Assembly (NCBI RefSeq): GCF_027942865.1
Contig: NC_134529.1
Span: forward strand, 19,148,467 to 19,212,466
DNA from: Odontesthes bonariensis
Lineage: Eukaryota; Chordata; Actinopteri; Atheriniformes; Atherinopsidae
DNA: 64,000 bases
Reading direction: 5' to 3'
Shown: positions 24,542 to 36,804 of the stretch, piece after piece
How positions within the stretch are numbered: the first letter of the stretch is position 1
How the letters are laid out: the number at the start of each line of letters is the position of its first letter
Program-made: the position numbers and the translations under genes
Notes under the pieces: generated by a model
What the model saw: the letters and a program-made list of their open reading frames with translations, nothing else
Databases searched by the model: none
Told to the model about the DNA's origin: nothing

Positions 24542-26356
24542 CACATGCTTCTCCGCAGAGCCTGGGGACAAAAAACGAACAAGTGGTCAGAACTCACGTT
24601 TGCCCCTCTTTGATATGCGCCTACAAATCTCACCATCAACAGAACAGCCAGCTTCACTTCTTAGATAGTTACGAGAGGCATTCACCGAGCGCAGTCGGAG
24701 ATGTGCAAGTGACAGAGCCGTTATATTAGTTCCAAATTATCTTTTATTGCTACGATTTCACTAGACACAGCTCGAGGAGTTTTCGTGGTAGTGAACCACA
24801 AAAAAAAAAAATCGAAAGCAAAAAGGTGTCACCTATTTAACATAATCTTGGATAAACAGAACAGACACATCCGATTCAATACATGAAGAGGTTTCATGAT
24901 GAAGATTTTCTTCGGCTGAATGGTTTTGTGATCACATCTAATTTACTCGATCGTATGGTGAGCTCCAGCTATCGAATGCTTGTTTGCAATCCCCCTGCTC
25001 TAATGGGTTTTTGTGTGTGTGTTTTATAGGAGAAAGTGATGCATTTGTTCGTTGTCTTATCACACAGTGTGCACACAGCATGCAAGTAACAGCTTGTTAA
25101 GGCCAACTGTTTCGTTTCAAATGTTTAGTCTGAAAGGAGAATGTCAAAAGGAAGAAGAAGAAAAGAAAAAAACTTCCCCTAACTATGAGCTAAAAGCAGA
25201 GAAATGAGACAAACGAGCAGATTTAACACCCGTTTAAACCTACAGGCGTTTCTGTTCAGTTTAATTTAATGGTTGCAACCGTCCTTGTGTGAATTGAGAA
25301 TTGTTGCATCACCGTTCAGTTCAACTGACTGTGTGATATGGTATGATTTCCAGAGAACAAGGCGAAACTATCTCATAGTAAAAAGCAGCTGGAGAGTGTT
25401 TGCTTTTCCATTTTCGTAAACAATGCCCATGTGTGAACTTCAAATTCAGGTAAAAAAGGTGAAGCAGGAAGTAAATCAGAAATAAAAAAAAAAAAAAAAA
25501 AACATTATCGTTCAACTGCCCGACGAGATGCTTTAAGAGGCTTTAACTAGGGCTCAGGTGTAATTTTAGCTGAAAAGAAAAGTGTCACACGAGAAAAAAA
25601 AAACAAGTTTAATTTTCATTTTATGCCACCGTTCGTTTTGCATGTGTAGTTGTAGTGATGAATCGCCTTTTTCCATCTGGCTTCTGACCAAAGTTTGATT
25701 GCACAGAAGCTACGGTTGTGCGCCTTTGCAGCCATGAAATTAATCTCATCAGGATGAAATCGGTTGAATATTAGTTGTTAAGATAAATACAAATTGTTAA
25801 CACCATAAGAAGGAAAGAGTGTGCGGAGGAAAAAACAATGTGGAAAACAGTGATGGAAATACAACATCTCCATTCGTTTCAGTTAGTCGTTCTTACACAG
25901 CTGAACAGTTACAGAAATGACGGCAATTACTGCAATCAGGTGATCATCTGGTCACCGAGACGAGCCTGCTGGTAACTGCATTAATTCACCATATTATGGT
26001 GATTTATAGATCCTAAAGTTGTTAGATCAAAGTGTTTTTTTTGGGAGTTCATTGGAAAAAGTCTGCCTACTTTAATGTTCAAAACCATTTTTATTAGAAA
26101 TGTAGACTGCATCAACACCTCGCGTCACTTTCGATCTGAAAAGCTCCATTTTAGCTCCAGTTTCAGACTCGGACGTAGGACGACGTGCACAAAGGGGACA
26201 GAAAGGAGCAGAAGACTATCAAGTTTTTCTGTAGAGTGAAAAAAAAAAATAGAAATAGCTTGTAGAAAGTTAGGTTAATTATTGGTCCAATTCTTATCAT
26301 CGACCATGGTTCCTGCTCGATTGGGGGGGGGGGGGGGACGGACACAGTTTAAGTCA

Positions 26357-26388
<32 letters not shown>

Positions 26389-27312
26389 ACAACAGACCGT
26401 CACCTTAGAGGCATAACGTCCCTCACCCTGAAAGGCAAATATTCCATTCCGAATCTTTGAAAATGGCGGTACGTGAGGCCGATGCTCAGGTGGATCCTTG
26501 GTGTAGTAACAACTTTTAAATCCTCTAAAATCTATACAAAAGAAAAACACCTGAAATGCACCACATGCCCAATTTAATATCTAGATGATCAGTATGTGCA
26601 CCACAAGGGAAAAATTCTATCAAAATTCTATTCGTTTTGCAAATCTCTTTTAAAATGTAGAACTTACAAGGGCTTCTTGTTCTACACCATTACTTTCCAT
26701 AATCAGCCTCAATGGGATAATGAAATCCACCCGTCTGGAAGGCAACTGAAATGCATTTTTACAAACATGATTACCTCCCTATTCTCTTGATGTTACAAAT
26801 GTAGAGAAACACTGGCTTTGCCATTAAAAGCTTGCATATTTCCCCGAATGAGCGTTAGAACACACTTATGACAACCTTTGCAGGTCTCCTCACTGTGAGC
26901 TCTTTTTTCCTTTGAGTTTTTGTACAGGCCAGTGCCTCAGAACAGCATGCCTATGCAAGGCTTAAAGGTTGCTGCAGATTCCTCTGCTGTGCGAACACAT
27001 TCAGAGGCTGAGGCCAAACCGACGACTCGCTTGCAGTCGATTCCTGATGAGGCCTTTCAAACATGTTGGATTCTGACTGGGCTTGTGCGGCGCGGCGCCA
27101 GAGAGAGAGTGCACCCTGCGATTTAGGCTCCAAGCGTTTCCGAACCAGGTCGCTCCAACCGAAAACACGAGACGGCCCGTCAACATTTCTGTATCTGAAA
27201 CAATTTGCATTTAAGTGTCAAACTGTTTAAACGGCCCGAAACAAATGATCTGCTCACAAACAGCAGGTGCATGTTCATGAATGACAAAACTAAATCTGCG
27301 TGCGTGTCTCAC
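24542..27312. other. BAHD1 5' intron, no gene recognised
   Basis: AT-rich, with A/G homopolymers at 25480-25501, 26322-26338 (G) and 26366-26387 (A). No exon or RNA gene was recognised. Confidence 0.5.
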
Positions 27313-27368
27313 CATCTCTGCGGTGTCGCAGGCTGGCTAAGTCCAGGCTGTACTTCTCAGGCTTAAAG
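27313..27368 (-). other. bahd1: Candidate BAHD1 5' exon (non-coding or N-terminal extension)
   Basis: A 56-nt segment ends at a GTGAGAC donor and starts after GACGTCAG, which lies inside the terminal repeat of a MITE. Joined to the acceptor at 24562, its open frame (FKPEKYSLDLASLRHRRD) continues in frame into the BAHD1 ATG. No in-frame upstream ATG is visible in this segment, so it is more likely 5' UTR if it is used at all. Confidence 0.3.
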
Positions 27369-27792
27369 CTGACGTCGGCAGGTTTTTTTAAAATTCCGAG
27401 TCTAAAGTCGGAAAATTCGAACTGATACAACTTTCAGGTCCCTCCCCCGACCTCTACCAAGCTCCGAATCGCCCCCCAAACCCCTCCCCCTCTGTGGACG
27501 AGGTTGTGCACGTGAGTTCACACCAGTGTGAGCGAACACAAGCTGGGGCAGACTCACGCTCAGCAGCGTGTGCACAAGCTGTGATTGACAGGTAGCGATT
27601 CCTCCACCCTAACGTGATTGGTTAAAAACAGCCGGGAGCGCTCGGTTTTTGCAAGCATGATTACAGGCTTCAGAGGGAGCTACAGATTTCGGGATTTTTC
27701 CTAAACAGCCTATTTAATATTCTACTTCCAGAATTCCATGACAGTTCAAGCTAATATGACTAAAAAAAAGTTGCCGACGGCAGCTTTAATGT
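27361..27792 (-). mobile_element. MITE, family A, copy 1 (about 430 bp)
   Basis: Imperfect terminal inverted repeats: TTAAAGCTGACGTCGGCA at the left and the complement of TTAAAGCTGCCGTCGGCA at the right. Read on the minus strand, its order of blocks (GGAATTCTGGAAGTAGAATATTAAAT; AACCAATCAC; CTGTCAATCAC; TGTGCACACGC) parallels the element at 44745-45346. There is no ORF. Confidence 0.72.
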
Positions 27793-29514
27793 CATTAGTA
27801 TAACAGTGCGACCTCGCTGGATGAGACCGCCATTCAATACTCGAATGACAATCTTTAGATACATTTAGAGACGTTTGCATTCCATGTTTAATCCGACTGC
27901 AAGAAAAACACGTCAAAATCCCATCTGTCAGACGAGTGATCTGAAGTAGCTGTGATCCAAGTCAACTACTTAAAGTATCAAGAGTGAAACGGATGGTTTT
28001 ACTGTGGGTGACTGCTGAAAGGTGTACACGGCGTAGGGTAAATCCAGCAAGATCTTATCCCGTGTGGCAGCTTTCTGTCCGAACCGTTATTTGGTTCTTT
28101 GAGCACAGTTCCTCAGGAAGTAATTTCACATCTATAGGAAGATCAATGACCTCCCACACTCTCTTTCTAGTTGGTTAGAAAGCAGAGCGTTAGTTTCTCT
28201 CGGGGCATCAAACACAGACGACACACCAGGATTCTTTGTGTTATGCTGAGACTTGCAGGACTTTCTCAAGACTCTAGATAGTGCGCGTCAACCAGCAAAC
28301 CCCAAATTGATTCAATAATATTAGGGACACCGTCAAATCCATTTACAAAACCTTGCGTGCGGTTATCCCACTACAACTTAAAGCGTGACATATTAACAAG
28401 CGCCACAGCAAGTGCAATTCTGTCATTTCAGAGCTGTACTATGACCAGACTGTGAGAAGCAGCCACTCCACAAACAAAAAAGAAAATATTGTGTAGGAAT
28501 AAAGAACAGCACATGAGATGGGATAACATGCCGAGTAGCCCAACGCTATGGCTCAGATCTCCCAATGGGTCCCAAAAAAAATGGAAGAGAGAACCAATCT
28601 GAAGCAGCATTTTACCTCACGTGTAATTACATGGTAAATAAAGAGCCATAAAATAGTGTTTTCCATTCTCATTTTGTAACTCCTCCTGGAACCATCCATA
28701 TATTGTGTACACACAGACATTCATTAATGATTTAAGAGGGATAACACACACTATATCATCATTATGGAATAAGCCTACTATAGGATATTTATGTCAGATT
28801 CATCATGGAATAACAGCTTGTTATGAAGTATTAAATGCCGCGGTCAGGTGGTTTCTGAGATTCAACCAGAACTTAAGGAGTGAATAATGTTAGCCATCGT
28901 GGAAGCTGGCAGCCAGAGCCTGAGGGACACCTGCAGGGTAAAGAAACTGCACAGAAATGATAACTATAGCTGGAAGAAAAGGAGGGAGAGAGTGAGAAAG
29001 AGACATCAAGTGTGTGTGTGTGTGTGTGTGGGGGGGGGGGGGGTAAGTGCTGTGTAACTTTGTGGACACAGTTTTAATAGCGGATCTTGTTCTTGAGCAA
29101 GACAGCAATCAGGGAATATTTCTTGTCAGGATTACACCTCACATCCAAGCCTTGCAATTCCCCGTCAAGTTTCAGCTACATGTTGCCAAGCAACGCAGAC
29201 CAAAATTCTGAAGCGCACGAAACACAGTTGATCGTGTTGCAAAAATGCGAAAACCAAGATTAACTAATTGCTGACAGGAAGCAGAGAGGCTGAAACGAGG
29301 AGTGAAAAAAATAAAAAATAAATAAATCACTGATGCATGACTGGGGATAATCAAAGTGAGCCGTGTGCAACTCTGGTTTCATTTATCATTTCTTTATTTT
29401 TGCTTCCAAGCGGAGACTTGAATCTACGCATCACTGAAACAAAAAAGAAACTATCAGCAGCTGATGAACAGTATCTAAACGCGAGAAACAGGAGGAAAAA
29501 AAAATCCTGCAAAA
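27793..29514. other. BAHD1 5' intron, no gene recognised
   Basis: It contains a TG tract followed by a G run at 29012-29043. No gene or RNA was recognised. Confidence 0.5.
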
Positions 29515-29885
29515 ACCGACGGGACCTGAGAGCTGTCAGTTGATCAATCTAATGTTCACTGAAGACTCATCAGAAATGGTCTCTATGGAAGGACGGCTGT
29601 CAAGAAGCCATTCTTAGGGGGGGGGCAGGGAGAAAAAGGCTGAGGTATGCCAAAATGACACAAGAACAGAGCTGGAAAAAAAAAAAATAAATAAATAAAT
29701 AAATCAGTGGCAACAAGTCTTATGGAGGGATGAATCCTCCCCAGAGCCCAGGCCTCAACATTATTGAAGCAGTGTGGGATCATCTTGACAGAGAATGGAA
29801 CAAAAGGCAGCCAAAGAAGAGCTTTGGAATGTCCTTCAAGAAGCCTAGAGAACTATTCCTGAAGACTGCTTAAACAAATGACAAG
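29515..29885 (+). mobile_element. Tc1/mariner-type transposase relic
   Basis: Degraded transposase sequence. One frame reads YGRTAVKKPFL near 29584-29616. After an A-rich break, QSPGLNIIEAVWDHLDREWN at about 29740-29800 corresponds to the SPDLNPIE-x-WD-x-LDRE motif around the second catalytic Asp of Tc1 elements. Frameshifts and internal poly-A and AAAT insertions break the ORF. No terminal repeats were identified. Confidence 0.75.
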
Positions 29886-31020
29886 AAGTGTAAAAACTCC
29901 ACCTTTGCCTTATTCACTGCATTTCCATTTAGGTTTACATATTTTCTAATAAATCACTGCATCCATTTCCTGTTTTCCAGGGAATATATAAACAAAGGGT
30001 GGCTTAACTGCTCCTTACTTTCAGTACTCCTGTGGTCTGCTACATTACAGCATATTCTGTACTTATTTATTTCAAAGAGTTAGTTTTCAGATGTAATTTA
30101 TAAATCTATCCACAATCTACACGCCCTTCATCCCATACAGGGTTTGACAGGTCCCCAGTCCATCGCAGGCCCCTTCAGACTCACATCTTTGAACTGGAAG
30201 CCGGAGAAATCAATGCAGGCACAGAAAAGAAAATAATAAATCACACACAATTTTAACAGAGAGTGGGCAAACAAACTCAAACCTGGAGCCTTCCAGCTGT
30301 GAGCCAGCAGTGCCAAACACATTTTCAACAAATGAATTTGACATTTTTTTGTTTCTCAAGTAAAAGGCTCAACTGCTTTCAGCTTTTTAACTAACCCAAC
30401 CCATCTTACAGCGACTCCACTTTTCGGGCAAAATTAAAAGGCCATAACTTTTCTGTAAGAGACAACACGTGCTTCAGGCCAAAGGCTCCGAAAACATTGC
30501 GTCAGATTAAAACACGGGAGACACTTTACCGGATCAGTTCCACCTGTCAAAAAGGAAAGGGGGGGGAGAGACACCTCACCCACGCGAGAATTCTTGCTTC
30601 CAACTTTCAGGTGGAGCCACGCAGCCGACAACACCCGCACAACACGCATCAAACGTCAACGAGTCGGCCCGTAGGGATCAGACTGAGCGGCTCAGGCGGG
30701 TTAAACACGAGCCGCTGGCTGGAGATGGAGGCTGGTCGAGAAGAGACAAGAATCTGAAACATTATGTCACTGTTTTTTGGGTTCTTGTTTCTTTTTTTAA
30801 CCGAGACTTGCGCGGCAGCCTGGAGCTTGATCTCCCGACGCGATCGGCTTGGTTTTTTGTTTTTTTTAATCGAAGCTTGTTCACGAGGAAACTGAGAATG
30901 CAAATTCTGGGCTGAAGTGCGTAAAAGACACACAAAAAAACCATCGTGGCCGAGGAACACAGCAGGATGGAATACGGTGCAGCTTGACGTAGCTGCCCAT
31001 CTGAAGTAGCCAGCCAGGCT
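29886..31020. other. BAHD1 5' intron, no gene recognised
   Basis: No coding exon or RNA gene recognised. Sequence becomes richer in CpG towards 30.6 kb. Confidence 0.45.
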
Positions 31021-31082
31021 CTAAATACGGGCTGGGGAAGGGAGGAGGAGGAGGAGGAGGAGGAGGAGGGGGGGTAATGCCC

Positions 31083-31130
<48 letters not shown>
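31021..31130. repeat. (GGA)n followed by (AC)n microsatellite
   Basis: A GGA/GGAGG tract at about 31040-31076, then about 23 AC units (31085-31130). Confidence 0.95.
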
Positions 31131-31136
<6 letters not shown>

Positions 31137-31217
31137 ATAGACAGACAGACACCGAGCAAAATAAAGGGCAGTCACCCTTCCTGATCACATTAACCATCCG
31201 GATTCCTTATTACTCAC

Positions 31218-31620
31218 ACGGTGGCTGTTGTGGTCACAGTCTCGGCTGGGCGCTGGGAGATTACGGCACGTAGCAGCAGCCCCGCGGATCGCTTCTGGTG
31301 CACGAAGCGAAAAATGGGCTCTGCGCTCCTCTCTGAACGGCTGGGCAGTCGGAACAACTCCGAACATCCAGGGCGAAACAGCGGCTAAATAAATTGAGGC
31401 GCTAACTTGCGGCTCGCCGCCACGCTTCCTCCTCCTGCCAGCCGGGGAACCGTCGACCAAATCTGCGGGGAAGGAGGAGGAGGTGGTGGTGGTGGTGGTG
31501 GTGGAGGAGGAGGAGGAGGGAGCCGGACTGGTGCGATGGCAGAGCTCCGTAAACTGGGAGAGCTGGGGAGGAGTGGAGCGAGAGGACTGTCGGTGGCGCT
31601 GCCTGCGAGATAGAATGCGT
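31218..31620 (-). promoter_or_regulatory. bahd1: CpG-rich candidate promoter / alternative BAHD1 first exon
   Basis: A locally GC- and CpG-rich block within AT-rich intron. A strong minus-strand donor (GTGAGTAAT) follows 31218. A GGA/GGT trinucleotide tract lies at 31471-31520. The position upstream of the BAHD1 coding exons fits an alternative 5' UTR exon. There is no direct evidence of transcription. Confidence 0.4.
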
Positions 31621-32753
31621 GTATGTGACTGTGTGCGCGTGCTCTTCCTGGTTGGGCTTCCACCGATTTGCAGAAACTTAATCTAAACCAATTGCCACTC
31701 GGACCAGCCTCTCTTTACACCCCCGTCCTCCAATGATGGGCCAACAGCTGTTCAGTGAGGGGGGGTGCGTGTGTGCGCGAGAGAGGGAGAGAGGGTGGGG
31801 GGGGCGCAAACTAAATATTTGCGATATTCAAGGTAACTTGGTTCCACTGGATTAAAACACAGCGCTGCATTATGGGCTATGGACCCCCCACCACCACCAT
31901 GAGTACGACGACATCAGCTCCATCCTGTCATTCGTCGCGACCACACCACCACAAACCAGCCGCGAGACAGTTAAAACAGGTCCACGGAGACATTATCACA
32001 TCAGAATCAATGTCCCAGTTTCCCATGTGGTGCACGCCACATATCCCCCCAACTTACCCGCTATATGATGTAAATAATTATCAACATTCCTATAACTTAC
32101 TTTGACAAAGTCAAATCAGGCTAAAATAATTTATTCATAAGATTTTTTTTGTAATTTAGTGTTGAATGAAATCCATTTGCCCTTTCTTTTTTCCAACAAA
32201 CACAACGATCGAAGATAAGAAACAAGTGACCAAATAAATACATAAAGAGCACCCACACCTCAGAGTCCCCCTGCAACACTTCAGGAAACTCCTGTCACAG
32301 TGCAAAGGCACAGGAGGCGCAATAACATTTAAACTATTTGATAAGGGTCCAGAGTTCAGGCCTTCCCTTTACAGCCTCCTCACAGTGCGTTTTATCAAAC
32401 AGAAGCTTAGCTCTTTATTTCTTTACATACACTCAACTTCGCCCCGCTGATCTCAAGAATCAGCCAACTCATCGCTTCTCATATCAAAAAAATAAATGAA
32501 TAATAAATACACACAAAAAAAAAAAAATCGGAGCATAAAATCCAAAGAACTGAGTGCAACAAAATTTACATAGCTATTTTTTATCCCTTCCCTCTTGTTA
32601 AGGGAAATAATCAACATCTTTAATGGGAGAGAATTGTGTTGAAAGAAAAGCTGAGGGGGGCTAAACAATTCACACTTGCTGCTCGAGCTGAATAGTTGCC
32701 AAATCAATTCAAACTCCCCCCGAAGTGTAGACCAAGCTCTCAGAGAAAGCAGC

Positions 32754-32830
32754 TGACATGATCGTCCCATTGTGTGGTGTCAAAAAAAAAAAAATTTATT
32801 TTTTTGACACCACACAATGGGACGATCATG

Positions 32831-32833
<3 letters not shown>
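32754..32833. repeat. 80-bp near-perfect foldback (hairpin) next to an (AT)n tract
   Basis: Outer arms are perfectly complementary (TGACATGATCGTCCCATTGT and onward on the left, its reverse complement on the right), meeting in an A/T-only centre with two A-A mismatches. An (AT)n run follows directly (32834-32862). Confidence 0.9.
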
Positions 32834-32862
<29 letters not shown>

Positions 32863-32864
<2 letters not shown>

Positions 32865-34038
32865 AACAGTTTTAAAAACAAATACAACCCCCCCCCCAAA
32901 AAAAAATATGAGAGACTAAAGAGACAGATTGGTATTGATTAGTTTCCCTAAAGCCAAAAAGACTTGTCATTCACAGATGCAGTACGCAAGAGGTAATATT
33001 TTCTGCTTTAGTGGTGCTAAAAGTAAGCACGAACCGTCACATCAACACAGCACTACGGCTATAATTCATAATCAGCACTTGACCCGCTGCGGTCTTCTCT
33101 TAAATAACAGGTGTTGGCGCTGAGCAAAATGCACAGGGTTGGAAACCAGGAAACTTTTCTCCAGTTTACTGGAGAACGTCTCATATGTTACAACTTTAAA
33201 CAATCCCTTTGCACAAGTTATTTGCCATCTGTGAGCCTTCGCTCTTCCACTGAGTGCACATAGAGATGCCTGAAGAGACAGCCCTGCTCACAGACAACAA
33301 GTGGAAATGACACTCAAGTGTACCCAGAGAAATGACGTCACTTTCTGTCAAATGAAAATATTTTAGCACGAAGTGGTGGTGGTGTCACCGCTGATGGGAC
33401 TTATCACACATAAAACAGAGCAGTAGCTTGTTGCAGATAGACGAAGTTTGCCATCTAATATTGAGTTGACATGGTGAAACCGTGATCTTTTCCTAAACTT
33501 AACCAACTTGTTTTGGTATCTAAACCAAAACATAACTTGTCGTACAACACAAAGATCATTTCAAAATGATTTTTGTGTTGTATGAACCACGGGCAGCCTG
33601 GTTCAAGCGAGCAGCCAGCTAAAGAGATAGGCAACGTACCCTAGCGGCTGCCTAGCTGCCACAGCGTCTAGGCCAGCTAGCTCAACCAACCAGCAAGTTG
33701 GGCATTTCTAATTCTACAGAAAGTCAATACCACTGCGATACTTCCACTGCTGTAAAAGCCAGCTAACCTCACCTCATAGCTAGCCTTGCTTTTCATTTTC
33801 AGTTCCTGACAACAAATTCATGTTAGCTGTACAGTTCCACCCCACAAGTTCTGAGCATTTGTTCCTCCAATGTTCCAAGTCAAACGTATGGGCTGACTGA
33901 CCTTGCCTTTCTGAGACTGTAGGTGTCGCTCTGCAGATTCAGGGCAGATATATTCAGCCATAGAGTCGATGACTGATCTTGCTCATCTATGGTCATGTTC
34001 ATCAAGTTAAAAACTTGATTTTTATCAGAGGGGGACTT

Positions 34039-34071
<33 letters not shown>

Positions 34072-36675
34072 GAGTTCCTATGAATATTAATTCCACATTA
34101 ACATTATATAGCTCAGACTGATTACTATGAATAACCAAGTTGTAAAACTGTTTAAACCAGGCTCTTAAACCATTGTGATATCGCCAGCAAATTATATGGA
34201 GCTGTCTGCTCGTGCTTTGATCCACACACTCCATGCTATTGCAAAATCAGCTAATCAAGGCTGATTAAAATATGCATTCAGCAGTTGTGTAACCAACATG
34301 GAAAACAAATAAAGGAACAAAACAATGATTTTAGGCTTCTTTGACCATGATGGCAATATAATCATTAGATCATACAGATATCAAGGGAACCAAATGGGAA
34401 TTCTATTGAAAGAAACCCAGTGCAGCTTTTCAGAGCCATCATCCAGTGTTGCTGAATGTTTCATACAGAAAAGACGGATTTTATAAGAAGTATCACTTCA
34501 AAGCTATGAGTTTTTGTTTGCTCTGACCGACCGTTTACAACGGGGTTTTTTTACCATTAAGGGCGTCAAATAGAGACAGGGATTCATTACACTGCCATTA
34601 ACTATTATGACTTTGAAGTCATATCCTAGTGTCAAAAGATTTTGCTAGAGAAATGTTTAGAAAACATTCAAATGCGCGATCATGCACTATGGTTCATTTA
34701 CAGCAAAATTACTATTTGGAATACCATGACTTTCTGTCAAACCGGATCAGTCAACGTACGATGATCCAATGAACAGAATCAAAAGCAAAAGTCCACTTCC
34801 GTAACTTGCTTGAGGCACTGTCACGCTTAAATGCATATTGGTGGGCTTGAAATACACAAGCCGAATCCAATTATAGAGCAACCCAGCAAACATCCTCTCA
34901 ATGAGAGTGGATTGTAAGACTAGTGGGTGGTCTTTCTGGTTTTTTTTGTTTTCTTTTTTTCTTTCCAAGAAAAAGCACAGATGTTCACAGACACGAGGAA
35001 CCACAAAAAGTGACACACCCGGGCAGTCAAAGCTCTGTCCACACATTCAGACACGGGTCTGAAAGGCCACTGCCCTAAAGGACTGCACACGCCTGGTCTC
35101 AGTTTAACTCACTCACTGATTAAAATTTGACAGCAGACACGAAAGTGTCAGCAGCACTGTGGACTCAGCAGGGCAATGAAAATGAATCCAACCATCAGGG
35201 CAGGGCTTGTGTATTAAAGAAGAAGAAGACAGGTTGAAGGCAGGTTAATTATGAAATTACAGCACAAGGAAGGTGCCACACATGTTAAGACTGCGTGCTA
35301 GTCTCAAGGCCAGCTGCCGACACTCACAAGGTAAAGGGAAAAACAGGAAGAGGAAAAGGCGGTTCAGCAGATGCAATTCATTTTACTTAAAGGTAAAAAG
35401 GTTCCTCAGAACAATAAGGTTAAGTAAATGTAAACAAGCCTCCTCTAATGAAACCGAGCAACCATGACAGTCTCGCTCCTCATCAGAGGCTGCTCGTGCA
35501 TGGAGCTGCTAAAACGACAGCCAGTTTAAACACACATTCCCACCAGAGTGTTCCAGTTAAATTAAATTAAACCCATACTGTGGTCCTTCAAATATGTCCA
35601 TCTTTGAGGCATTACCCGCACTGGAGTCAGAGCTAAGGTGTAGAAGCCATAGATTATCCAGTAGATGGTAAGAAATTTGCTTCGAATTCATGATACCAAA
35701 TACCCCGCTGTGGACGTAGAAAAGCTTTATTCAACTAAAAAGTAGCAATACAGCAATGTAGGAATATCCCAAGAAAGATTAAAAGGGATCCACATTAAAG
35801 AGGGCACAGTTCTTCAGTGTTTTATGTGAAATCCCTTTTGTTTTTCCAGCCTTTGCAGTTTCGAAACCACCAGAGAGTGAAACCGTTTAAAGCGAAGAAT
35901 TGAAGGCATCCTGCATGATAAGTTCTTACGAACACTGCCTTTGGGCATATATCTACGTTAACACTTAAGAGTTAACGTTAAGAGTCCGTCAGTTTTTCGT
36001 TTATCCATTGAGGTTTTTCTTTTAAATCCACTCCCCATTCGAAAAGCTTCTACCAACGTGGAGCCGTTGGGCTGAACTGCTCCTTTGAGCCACAGATTTT
36101 CAAGGTTTTTTGACGAACGGGAGGTTCCGAGACAAAACCTTCAACTTGCACCTCTTTTCAACCTCGGAATTGTTTTCCTTTAAAAGAAGAAGAAGCTAAA
36201 AAAGAAAGTCTCACGTTTCTTTCCAGAATTTGACGTTATTCGTTTGAATTGATTCTTTCCTCTATAAGTGACAAGTTCCCTGAGGCAGTGGCATCAGCAC
36301 GAGCCCAAAGCGTTGGGTAGGTGCCGTCTTCATTGATTTCACAGAAATTAAAAATAGGGCAGAGTGTTTAAAAATATTCAATTTTTTTTTTCAGATTTAA
36401 ATTCCCTTAATTGGAATGATATCAATGTCCAGCGGCGTCGAAAAGGGGGGAAAAGTCAGACTGATTCACAGGGTCCAGCCTACAAGGGGGGCCCTAAGGG
36501 AAATTTTCTTCTTCTTTCGTTTTTTAAAAATCATTTTTTAAATAATGTCAATATATGTTGGTAATTTATGCAAATCCAATGTTCTCTGGAAATACATCTG
36601 TTGAAATGTATATCCCAGCCTGCAAATAGGCTATAATCTATATCAGACACCCCCATTATCAGTGCGCATTGGTTT
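32863..36675. other. BAHD1 5' intron, no gene recognised
   Basis: It holds an inverted repeat at 33541-33586 (TACAACACAAA pairing with TTTGTGTTGTA) and a (CA)n tract at 34040-34069. No exon was recognised. Confidence 0.45.
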
Positions 36676-36695
36676 AGTCCGCCTTCTGGCGGACT
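36676..36695. repeat. Small perfect hairpin followed by TTTT
   Basis: An 8-bp stem AGTCCGCC / GGCGGACT around a TTCT loop. The flanking sequence looks like a degraded dispersed repeat. No function is claimed. Confidence 0.6.
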
Positions 36696-36778
36696 TTTGA
36701 TTGTACATGCGCAATAAATTTCACTCACTTCATTATTAGGCATTAAACGCAGCAGCCGGCACATGAAAGATGTCATCA

Positions 36779-36804
36779 AAAAAAAAAAAAAAAAAAAAAA
36801 AAAT
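36779..36804. repeat. Poly-A tract
   Basis: About 26 consecutive A. A similar run occurs at 40123-40148. Confidence 0.95.

Noticed and set aside
24542-24571. In-frame extension of BAHD1 upstream of the ATG at 24541
   Set aside because: The extension begins at a TTG and crosses the splice acceptor at 24562. The family start is MTH-R, so the ATG at 24541 was kept. Extension through a further exon is treated separately as a finding.
31407-31663. Gly-rich / Pro-rich open frames on both strands
   Set aside because: They come from the GGT/GGA trinucleotide repeat in a CpG-rich block and have no domain or splice support as coding sequence.
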